Of a DNA stretch of 8,663 bases, positions 1-5,791 are shown one piece after another; position 1 is the first letter of the stretch, and every line of letters begins with the position of its first letter. Source of the stretch: Planctomycetota bacterium (GTDB taxonomy: Bacteria > Planctomycetota > Phycisphaerae > Phycisphaerales > SM1A02); the NCBI GenBank assembly GCA_027295365.1, contig JAPULD010000059.1, forward strand, positions 1 to 8,663. Direction: 5' to 3'. The notes beneath the pieces were generated by a model. The model ran no database searches. It saw nothing but the letters and a program-made list of their open reading frames with translations, and was not told the DNA's origin. Made by a program: the position numbers and the translations under genes.

Positions 1-36
1 ACCAGAATATCTCTGATGCCCCCCTTCCCACCTTAT

Positions 37-62
37 GCCAGGTCGGCATGCCAAGTCGGCAT
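37..62. repeat. Short 13-bp tandem repeat, two copies
   Basis: Two adjacent copies of GCCARGTCGGCAT (37-49 and 50-62) differ at one base. Each contains an ATGCC/GGCAT inverted repeat, so each could also form a small hairpin or a protein site. It lies in the gene-free left end (1-221), where nothing else clear was seen. The function is unknown. Confidence 0.5.
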
Positions 63-131
63 CGCACCCGAAACCGCCCAGGGTCTGTCCGGTCGTCTTT
101 ATTTACGTACCGATCGAGGAGATATTGAAAT

Positions 132-181
132 AAAAAAACCAATTCCGTAAGATGGGGATTCCAGGCCTCTACACTCCCCAT
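132..181 (-). terminator. Weak candidate terminator downstream of the racemase
   Basis: A perfect 7-bp inverted repeat (ATGGGGA at 152-158, TCCCCAT at 175-181) encloses a 16-nt loop. Read on the minus strand, a run of seven U follows at 132-138, but only after a 13-nt gap. A normal intrinsic terminator has the U-tract directly after the stem, so this is at best a poor one. Its place about 40 bp after the racemase stop is right for a terminator. Confidence 0.25.
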
Positions 182-221
182 ATCCAGTGCCTCAGAACCG
201 CACAGTGTCTCTCAGGATTAC

Positions 222-923
222 TCAGGCCGAGTTTCCCAAAGCCCATTGCGCTGCGAATTCTGCATGAATGGCCGTCGTATCAAAGGCGTGAATCGGGCAC
301 ACGGATGGAGGCACAAGCAGACTTATTTCAGTACAGCCGAGGATGACGCCTTGGGCTCCGTTTTTGCTCATGCCCTCGATGATTCGAAGAAATTCAATGC
401 GGCTGGCATCCCGAATGACTCCCTGACAGAGTTCGTCGTAGATCACTCGATGGACCAGCGTCCGATCAATATCATCGGGAATGACGACCTTGAGTCCATA
501 CCTTGACTTCAGGCGGCCACGATAAAATTCCTGCTCCATGGTAAATCGGGTACCGAGGAGCCCGATGGAATCGATGTTCGCGCCGCTGATCTCTTGAGCT
601 GTCGCCTCGACGATGTGAAGCAAAGGGATGTCCAACTGCGATTGGATTTCCTGAGCCACGCGATGCATGGTATTCGAACAGATGACAAGTCCCTGCGCTC
701 CGCACGAAACCAGATTGCGCGCCGCCTCAGTCAGGATCATGGCCAGTTCGATCCAATTCTCATCGGCCTGCAATCGCTCGATCCGGGTGAAGTCAAAGCT
801 GTGCAAGAGCAAGGGTGCCGAATGCAGATCGCCCAGTTCACGCTTCACTGTTTCGTTGATGATTCGGTAGTAAGGAATCGTCGATTCCCAACTCATCCCC
901 CCCAGGAGACCGAGTGTTCTCAT
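222..923 (-). CDS. Aspartate/glutamate racemase family protein (YgeA-like amino-acid racemase)
   Basis: This is probably a PLP-independent racemase acting on an amino acid by two-cysteine acid/base chemistry in the cytoplasm. The chosen ATG at 923 gives 233 residues, the usual length for the family, and begins with the family N-terminus MRTLGLLGGMSWEST. The two catalytic cysteines are visible as C82 in VICSNTMH and C197 in GCTEI, with spacing close to that of E. coli YgeA. The reading frame is open further upstream, to an ATG at 947 and a GTG at 1037. Those extra residues run through a terminator hairpin and do not resemble the family, so they are unlikely to be translated. No clear SD sequence precedes 923. 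The gene stands alone. The substrate cannot be read from sequence: aspartate, glutamate or a broader range are all possible. D-amino acids for peptidoglycan or cell-wall remodelling would be one use. Confidence 0.88.
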   Translation of the reverse strand: MRTLGLLGGMSWESTIPYYRIINETVKRELGDLHSAPLLLHSFDFTRIERLQADENWIELAMILTEAARNLVSCGAQGLVICSNTMHRVAQEIQSQLDIPLLHIVEATAQEISGANIDSIGLLGTRFTMEQEFYRGRLKSRYGLKVVIPDDIDRTLVHRVIYDELCQGVIRDASRIEFLRIIEGMSKNGAQGVILGCTEISLLVPPSVCPIHAFDTTAIHAEFAAQWALGNSA

Positions 924-947
924 GGTGTCACGTACGCTTGTTGACAT

Positions 948-987
948 AAAAAAACCCGGCGGGAGTTGGGGAAACTCAACCGCCGGG
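948..987 (-). terminator. Strong intrinsic terminator inside the racemase leader (candidate attenuator)
   Basis: Read on the minus strand, CCCGGCGG (980-987) pairs with CCGCCGGG (955-962), eight G/C-rich pairs. A two-base bulge is followed by an inner 5-bp stem (GAGTT/AACTC) and a 5-nt loop. Seven consecutive U follow at once (948-954). This is a textbook Rho-independent terminator. Oddly, it lies between the probable promoter and the racemase start, and the base after its U-tract begins the ATG at 947. It therefore either controls read-through into the racemase or ends a short RNA. Confidence 0.85.
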
Positions 988-1013
988 CGCTTCCGGGGGT
1001 AATGGGAATTAAA

Positions 1014-1030
1014 GGGAGTTTTTCCTCCCG
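1014..1030 (-). promoter_or_regulatory. Leader hairpin that could compete with the terminator
   Basis: On the minus strand, GGGAG (1025-1029) can pair with CTCCC (1014-1018) around a 6-nt A-rich loop. The same segment extended by one base, CGGGAG (1025-1030), is also fully complementary to CTCCCG at 960-965 in the 3' arm of the terminator. The two pairings exclude each other, as in attenuator leaders. The GGGAGG here also resembles a ribosome binding site, but no start codon follows at a suitable distance. The stems are short, so chance is possible. Confidence 0.35.
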
Positions 1031-1041
1031 TATACACCTAT

Positions 1042-1069
1042 AGCTTACAGCTCCATTTGATCATGTCAA
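1042..1069 (-). promoter_or_regulatory. Candidate promoter for the racemase leader
   Basis: A perfect TTGACA -35 box (1064-1069 read on the minus strand) is followed 16 bp later by TAAGCT (1042-1047), a weak -10. TATAGG (1038-1043) is a closer -10 match but at 20-bp spacing. Either would start transcription near 1030-1036, giving a leader of about 85 nt up to the terminator. TCAAG motifs at 1066, 1076 and 1081 overlap and flank the -35. Confidence 0.4.
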
Positions 1070-1237
1070 GCAAGTTCAAGTCAAGTTTCAACAGAAATGA
1101 GAATTTCACGAGGTGCACCGAAGCTCTTGTCATATCTAGAGTTCCACTCCTGTGCGACGCTCCGGATCTTGAGCAAAGAGTTATTGGAGCATCCGGCACG
1201 ATCGTCGCAATTGAATTACTCGGAACACCAAAGTCCG

Positions 1238-1289
1238 AAAACAAAAAGGGTACGAACCAGCCTCCCTGGGAGTTGGCCAATTCGTACCC
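1238..1289 (-). terminator. Intrinsic terminator of the kinase operon
   Basis: Minus-strand GGGTACGAA (1281-1289) pairs perfectly with TTCGTACCC (1248-1256). Additional inner pairing (CTCC/GGAG and CCA/TGG) makes one long stem. A U-rich tract TTTTTGTTTT (1238-1247) follows directly. It lies about 75 bp after the stop codon of the 124-residue gene and separates the kinase operon from the racemase. Between it and the racemase leader no further gene is seen. Confidence 0.88.
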
Positions 1290-1362
1290 AAATCAATCAG
1301 TCATCTGAAAATACAAGTCTCAATGACTGCATTATCAATATGTCACCGGCGCGTCCATGGGG

Positions 1363-1737
1363 TCATTCATTTCCATGATCGATGGCGGAATTCAGACTTG
1401 AAATCAGATCCCCGATACCCGTGAGTCGATCAACGACCCCTTGGTCGTCCCCATCGTCATCCATCGCATCCGCCTCATCGGACCAGGTCTTGATCAGATT
1501 GACGAGCGTATTGACTTTGCCATCGTTGATTGTCGGGAGCATTTCGGGGGAAAGGTAGTCGTACACGGAATCGACAAGGATATCGTGTACCCGATTCCTG
1601 ATGTCGTCGGCATAGGTGATCGCAGAAGTCTTACTGGGTTCGACCAGTGGTCCTTCCGGATTTGTGGAACTGTCAACGGTTTCCTTAAGTTTGTTCACCA
1701 GTTCCTTGAATTCGAGAAACAAACGTTTCTGAGGCAT
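1363..1737 (-). CDS. Small acidic protein of unknown function, last gene of the kinase operon
   Basis: This 124-residue protein is not recognised. It has no cysteine, no signal peptide and no membrane segment, so it is probably a soluble cytoplasmic protein. The N-terminus (about 1-21) is a lysine-rich amphipathic helix. The middle (about 41-85) looks helical, and residues 87-98 form an Asp/Glu-rich patch (DDDGDD). Serines and threonines around 23-40 would be accessible phosphorylation sites, though that is speculation. The start is well supported by GGAG six bases before the ATG (1742-1749 region). It follows the 76-residue gene after 121 bp and is followed by a strong terminator. Being in the operon of a Ser/Thr kinase suggests a substrate or accessory role, but nothing in the sequence proves this. 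Confidence 0.72.
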   Translation of the reverse strand: MPQKRLFLEFKELVNKLKETVDSSTNPEGPLVEPSKTSAITYADDIRNRVHDILVDSVYDYLSPEMLPTINDGKVNTLVNLIKTWSDEADAMDDDGDDQGVVDRLTGIGDLISSLNSAIDHGNE

Positions 1738-1807
1738 TCATGTCTCCTGTGGATCGAATCAACCCACTTCCGCGTTGCAGAAGAATCATGGCCACATGAG
1801 TATGGCA

Positions 1808-1825
1808 CGGTGAAAGTCTTCACCG
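1808..1825. repeat. Perfect hairpin between two operon genes
   Basis: CGGTGAA (1808-1814) and TTCACCG (1819-1825) form a 7-bp stem with a 4-nt loop in the 121-bp gap between the two small genes. No U-tract follows on either strand, so it is not an intrinsic terminator. In the mRNA it could stabilise the upstream message or mark a processing point. Confidence 0.45.
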
Positions 1826-1858
1826 CTTTGTCATGTATCCCATTCAAAGCATCGAGGT

Positions 1859-2089
1859 CTACTTGGGTTTCGACTGCTTGTAGGCAAGCAGAGCGACCTT
1901 CGCGACGGCCATTAACTTATCCTCACTTGTCGCTTCGACTCCCGGGGCCGCCTCCGGACTCTGATTTCGGCAAAAGGTTTCGTACAATCCAGTAAGATCT
2001 TCGCACTCTGAACCATCTGGATCTGCAGCGCAGGCCGCTTGCATTAGCTCTCGCAAACTTATGCAAAAATCATCGTTTTCATTCGGCAT
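1859..2089 (-). CDS. 76-residue four-cysteine protein of unknown function
   Basis: The protein is not recognised. It has exactly four cysteines, C9, C20, C29 and C40, giving the symmetric pattern C-x10-C-x8-C-x10-C. Each x10 stretch (residues 10-19 and 30-39) is predicted by eye to be an amphipathic helix, and the connecting loop is Asp/Gly-rich. The arrangement resembles a two-helix hairpin held by two cysteine pairs, or a four-cysteine metal site. Residues 57-71 look like a third helix and the C-terminus is lysine-rich. No signal peptide or membrane segment is seen. Translation is well supported by GGAGAA just before the ATG. The gene overlaps the 3' end of the kinase gene by 11 bp, which implies translational coupling. 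A redox or metal-responsive partner of the kinase is possible but unproven. Confidence 0.75.
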   Translation of the reverse strand: MPNENDDFCISLRELMQAACAADPDGSECEDLTGLYETFCRNQSPEAAPGVEATSEDKLMAVAKVALLAYKQSKPK

Positions 2090-3437
2090 TGGTTTCTCCT
2101 AGGTGGTCGGAAATCATCTTGCGCCCTTTCGGATCTTTCATGCACAGATCAATGAATTTAATTAAAATCTCCACTTTTCGCTCGAGCGGTTGCGTTACAA
2201 ACTCTTCACCTCTGATGGCCGGGGCCGATCCCGTGATTTGACCCGCATAGACATCGAAAACAACCGATTCGGCTAGACTTTTCGAACGCTCTCGAACACC
2301 ATCCGCGTAATGCTTGTACTCGTACATGCCGTAACTGGTACCGATCACCAGGAGAAGCATGATCCATACCCCGACTCGCATAAACCATGCCTTCGGATTC
2401 CGTTTCATCAACATCCGCTGGCGTTCCAACCACCCCGGCTTCTGCCATTCAATGGGTCTGCCATCGAGCCAATGCTGGAAATCGCTCACCATTTCCGACG
2501 CCGAGGCGTATCGGTGTTCGGGCTCCATGGCCAGTCCATGATCAATGATGTTCGCCAGCGTCGTGGGGAGCGTCACATCCAGCATTTTCGCGGGTCGGGG
2601 CGGCTCCTGGGCCACGCGACGAATCGCCTCGTGGAGGGGCACCTTCACATCGTGAGGCGTCTGGCCGGTCAGGACTTCGCAGGCCATGGCGGTGAAACTG
2701 TACAGGTCGCTTCGAGTTGATATCCGCTTGAGTTCGCCCCGGGCCTGCTCGGGCGGCATGTACGCCGGACTTCCGATCGGAGAGCCTTCGAGCGTCAACG
2801 ATTCATGGCGATCATCATCGATCAGCATGGCGATCCCGAGGTCGATGATGACGGGTTCGCCTGAGTGATCCACCAACACGTTGGAAGGCTTGAGGTCGCG
2901 ATGAATCACGCCATGCTCGTGCAAGGTCTGTAGATTCCGGGCCACCTTGATGAGCAGGCGAACCCTCGCTTCGCCATCCAGGTCGTGATCGAGGCAATAC
3001 CGGAGCAAGGGCTTTCCGGCGATGTGATCGGAGACGATGAACAATCGGCCATGATCCAGTCCATAGTCGTAGACATGTGGAAAACCCGGAAGATGCAACT
3101 GCTCCAGAAGTTCCAACTCCCGCCAGGCTCGTTTGCCCCTTGATTCCTGATCGATCACGGCATGCATCAGCTTCACCGCCACACGCCGCTCCGAACCCTT
3201 GCGCACCCCTCGATACACGGTTCCCCCACTCCCCTGACCCAATTGTTTCTCGATCAGATACTGGTCGATCTGGGTCGGCATCTCCATGCCGAAATCTGGA
3301 GCCTCGTCCATCTCCGTCAACAGCACCTGAAGCAATTGAGTGGCTTGTTGGCCAGAGAGGTGGGTCAGATCTGAGATTGATGGATTGTTATCAGCAACCA
3401 TGGGTACGGACTCCGGCGGGGTGAGACAGTCATTCAT
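2079..3437 (-). CDS. Membrane-anchored Ser/Thr protein kinase (Hanks/PknB type)
   Basis: The enzyme phosphorylates Ser/Thr on target proteins. Using numbering from the upstream GTG (3443), a kinase domain spans about 62-325. It has the glycine loop GQGSGG (69-74), lysine K91 in VAVK, the catalytic loop HRDLKPSN (181-188, base D183), DLG (201-203, metal-binding D201), a PPEQ in place of APE (230-233), and SDLYSF (245-250). All catalytic residues are present, so it should be active. One hydrophobic segment follows at about 356-374, then an outer region of only about 80 residues with no known sensor repeat. No TPR or WD40 repeats, frequent in planctomycete kinases, are seen. The chosen ATG at 3437 lies two codons after a possible GTG start; no close SD is visible. 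It heads a minus-strand operon with two small genes and is divergent from the ECF sigma gene. Confidence 0.93.
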   Translation of the reverse strand: MNDCLTPPESVPMVADNNPSISDLTHLSGQQATQLLQVLLTEMDEAPDFGMEMPTQIDQYLIEKQLGQGSGGTVYRGVRKGSERRVAVKLMHAVIDQESRGKRAWRELELLEQLHLPGFPHVYDYGLDHGRLFIVSDHIAGKPLLRYCLDHDLDGEARVRLLIKVARNLQTLHEHGVIHRDLKPSNVLVDHSGEPVIIDLGIAMLIDDDRHESLTLEGSPIGSPAYMPPEQARGELKRISTRSDLYSFTAMACEVLTGQTPHDVKVPLHEAIRRVAQEPPRPAKMLDVTLPTTLANIIDHGLAMEPEHRYASASEMVSDFQHWLDGRPIEWQKPGWLERQRMLMKRNPKAWFMRVGVWIMLLLVIGTSYGMYEYKHYADGVRERSKSLAESVVFDVYAGQITGSAPAIRGEEFVTQPLERKVEILIKFIDLCMKDPKGRKMISDHLGETNAE

Positions 3438-3681
3438 GGACACTCAGGGCCGCCCCCCACTTGGATACGCACATCACAAGGAGATATTGGTCGAAACACT
3501 CTTGAATTCTTCAAATCCATGATTCAATAATCATAAGTTAGCGACGAACACTATATATTGATAGCATGCAAGAGGTGTTTTCAGGGTATCAAGTGACCTG
3601 AAGACTTGCGATCAACCCTGCACTGTCGTCAATGATCTGTCGATTGACTCAGACGAGAAGCATCAACATATTTGCAACCCA
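3438..3681. promoter_or_regulatory. AT-rich divergent control region between the kinase operon and the sigma gene
   Basis: This 244-bp spacer must contain promoters for both directions. It includes a perfect inverted repeat TTGAATTCTTCAA (3502-3514), an AT-rich TATATATTGATAG stretch near 3552, and two minus-strand -10-like hexamers (TATAGT and TATGAT). No minus-strand -35 at a proper distance could be found for the kinase. The kinase operon may therefore use an alternative sigma factor, possibly its neighbour. That last point is inference. Confidence 0.5.
3644..3672 (+). promoter_or_regulatory. Probable promoter of the ECF sigma gene
   Basis: TTGACT (3644-3649, five of six to the -35 consensus) is separated by exactly 17 bp from CATATT (3667-3672, four of six to the -10). 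Transcription would be expected to start at about 3678-3682, while the ATG is at 3682. This predicts a leaderless or nearly leaderless mRNA and agrees with the lack of any SD sequence. Confidence 0.5.
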
Positions 3682-4410
3682 ATGGATTTGCATCAGTCAC
3701 ATGTTGAATTCAAGAAGACGCATTGGAGCTTGATCGAAGCCCTGCGATCTGACGACGAGAGCGATCGAGCCGACGCCCTGGCCCGGCTCTCTCAGATTTA
3801 TTGGCCTGCGGTCTACTCGTTCCTACGCAAGCGGGGACAAGACCAGGAAAATGCCGCCGAAATCACCCAGGCTTTTTTTAGCGATGTCATACTCAACCGC
3901 AAACTCTTCAGCCAGGCGGATGCATCGCGGGCCAAGCTGCGCACCTTCATTCTCAAGGCGCTGCAAAATTACATGGTTGACCAACATCGGCGATCCACCA
4001 GCCGTGGTGAGCACTTGAAGATTTCATTGGAGCAGACGGCCAAGATTGAAGAGGACATGATTCATCGCCAGGACGATCCGCCGGACAAGCTCTATAATCG
4101 CCTCTGGGCCGGACGATTGCTGCTTGAAGCACTCAAGCGGTGCGAGAAGAATTGTGAAGGATCCAAAAGTCAACATTGGTCTATCTTCATGGATCGAGTC
4201 ATTCAGCCGGCCATCAACGGCAGTGCAGCGCCCACGTCCAAATCCCTTGCCGAACAATACGGCATTGACTCCGCATCAAGTGTCAACAGTATCATCTATT
4301 CGTTACGTAAACGTATGCTGGTCACGCTCAAGCAAGTCGTCGCCGAGACGACATCCGACCCCGAGGCTGCGGAGGATGAGTACGTGACCATTCTCAAGTT
4401 ATTATCCTAA
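3682..4410 (+). CDS. ECF-type RNA polymerase sigma factor (planctomycete kinase-linked type)
   Basis: This 242-residue protein directs RNA polymerase to a set of promoters. The N-terminal THWSLIEAL (13-21) and the following YWPAVYSFLRKRG and AAEITQAFF (40-66) are sigma region 2.1-2.2, which binds the polymerase. RAKLRTFILKALQNYMVDQHRR (83-104, a split description: R83 to R104) is region 2.3-2.4, which melts and reads the -10. Region 4, with the helix-turn-helix for the -35, is at about 186-216 (SLAEQYG then VNSIIYSLRKR). It is longer than a minimal ECF factor, mainly because of a linker of about 80 residues. No anti-sigma gene with a zinc motif or membrane anchor adjoins it; the neighbour is the divergent Ser/Thr kinase, which suggests phosphorylation control. 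T62 sits in region 2.2, where a phosphothreonine is used in the EcfP/PknT pair, but Thr is common there. Confidence 0.88.
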   Translation: MDLHQSHVEFKKTHWSLIEALRSDDESDRADALARLSQIYWPAVYSFLRKRGQDQENAAEITQAFFSDVILNRKLFSQADASRAKLRTFILKALQNYMVDQHRRSTSRGEHLKISLEQTAKIEEDMIHRQDDPPDKLYNRLWAGRLLLEALKRCEKNCEGSKSQHWSIFMDRVIQPAINGSAAPTSKSLAEQYGIDSASSVNSIIYSLRKRMLVTLKQVVAETTSDPEAAEDEYVTILKLLS

Positions 4411-4459
4411 CGGGTCGGCTCCACCGGCCATCCCTGAGTACATTCCCAATTATGCCGCC

Positions 4460-5662
4460 ATGACATCCCCCGACGATCCAATCAAACTCTGGGGGCTTTT
4501 GCTGCAACCGCAAACGGCGCCGCTCCTGGATGCCCTGCAGCGCGATCCTGAAATAACGTCGTCGAACCTGATGCGTCTGCGCAAGGACTGGGATGCCTCG
4601 CTCATCAATGTGGCCATCGAACTGCTGAGGGCTCGCGTCAAGGCAAGGGCCAAATTCACAAATACCGATCGCCTGGTGGCCGACGTCGTGGGAATGGAGC
4701 AGGCGAGCTCAGAACTCGTGGCTCTACATAAGGCTCAACGATTCGCATCAATTCAACCTGATCGCATCGTCGATCTCTGTTGCGGGATTGGTGGCGATGC
4801 CATGAGCCTCCAACCCGTCGCGCCGGTTCTGGCCATCGATGCCGACCCGCTTCGCGCCTGGATGGCCGGCGAGAATGCACAATGCGACACCGAGTCCCGG
4901 GATGTGCAGACGTTTTCACTCAATGACGCAGTCTTTCATCTCGATCCGTCCCGACGGGATGAGTCATCCACGAATCCCCGTCGTCATTGGCGATTCGAAG
5001 AGTATCAGCCCGGCCCTGAATATATCGCGCAACTTCTGCGAGACAATCACGATGGCGCCATCAAGCTTGGCCCGGGGGTCGATCTGGAGGCCCTCGAAAA
5101 ATTGACTTCGATCCCCATGGAGATCGAGATCATCAATGAAAGGGGGACGCTGACCCAAGCGGTGCTTTGGTCTGGAAAGCTGGCCTTCAACCCGGGACGC
5201 CGGACCGCGACCATGCTTTCGGAAGATTCTCAAGTCGTTCAGTTTACCGGCACTCCCCAAAACCCCGAATTCGGCGAACTCAAGAACTGGATCCATGCCA
5301 TCGATCCGGCCTTGGAGCGGGCCGGCCTGATGGGAACACTGGCCCAGGAATTGGGGATGGCCAGTCTCCATCCACAGCTTGGACTCTTGACCTCAGAACG
5401 GAACTTGGAATCCCCCTGGCTGACATCGTTCAGAGTCGAGAAGGAGATGCCCTGGCGGCTGAAGAACGTCAAGGCCTGGCTCCAATCGGAACAGGCCGGC
5501 ATCGTCGAAGTGAAGACACGAGGCGGAGCCGTCAATCCGGACAAGGTGCAAGCTCAATTGCGAGGGGGCGGCACACAAGCGTTCACGGTGTTCGTGTTAC
5601 GGTTCGGTGCGAAAGTTCGCGCCTTGTGTTGCCGACGAGCGAATTCTCTCAGCCAGGTCTGA
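4460..5662 (+). CDS. Class I SAM-dependent methyltransferase with THUMP-like C-terminal domain
   Basis: The 400-residue protein most likely transfers a methyl group from S-adenosylmethionine to a nucleic acid, probably RNA, but its substrate is unknown. A helical N-terminal region (about 1-95) precedes a Rossmann methyltransferase core. Motif I is DLCCGIGGD (105-113), the acidic SAM-ribose contact is near D127 (AIDADP), and the motif-IV position is LDPSRR (161-166), the DPxRR form of this family. KLGPG at 202-206 is also typical. The C-terminal 80 residues, with EVKTRG (350-355) and a final beta strand TVFVLRF, match the THUMP-like domain seen in this family. The start at 4460 has no SD. The out-of-frame ATG at 4452 opens only a three-codon frame whose stop overlaps this start. 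It lies 49 bp after the sigma gene on the same strand with no terminator between them, so co-transcription is possible. Confidence 0.82.
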   Translation: MTSPDDPIKLWGLLLQPQTAPLLDALQRDPEITSSNLMRLRKDWDASLINVAIELLRARVKARAKFTNTDRLVADVVGMEQASSELVALHKAQRFASIQPDRIVDLCCGIGGDAMSLQPVAPVLAIDADPLRAWMAGENAQCDTESRDVQTFSLNDAVFHLDPSRRDESSTNPRRHWRFEEYQPGPEYIAQLLRDNHDGAIKLGPGVDLEALEKLTSIPMEIEIINERGTLTQAVLWSGKLAFNPGRRTATMLSEDSQVVQFTGTPQNPEFGELKNWIHAIDPALERAGLMGTLAQELGMASLHPQLGLLTSERNLESPWLTSFRVEKEMPWRLKNVKAWLQSEQAGIVEVKTRGGAVNPDKVQAQLRGGGTQAFTVFVLRFGAKVRALCCRRANSLSQV

Positions 5663-5791
5663 TACCACGCAGGCTGACAGATCCCGGGATGTCGATGGAT
5701 CGTATATCGATTGAGGAAGACATTCGTCGAACCAACCTTCATCCTCGAAACCATCTTCAGGTCCTCGTTTCCATTGATGGCATGTCGCTGA

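Noticed and set aside
924..1037. N-terminal extension of the racemase starting at GTG 1037 or ATG 947.
   Set aside because: It would be translated through a terminator hairpin and adds residues unlike the family, which begins at the ATG at 923.
1038..1280. An 80-residue minus-strand frame (and overlapping plus-strand frames) between the two terminators.
   Set aside because: The minus-strand frame begins within the terminator stem; none shows a ribosome site or recognisable composition.
1441..1995. A 184-residue plus-strand frame opposite the two small operon genes.
   Set aside because: The minus-strand frames have GGAG-type ribosome sites and an operon setting with a terminator. The plus-strand frame has neither.
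4452..4463. Three-codon frame whose stop overlaps the methyltransferase start.
   Set aside because: Too short to judge; ATG followed by an early stop is expected by chance.
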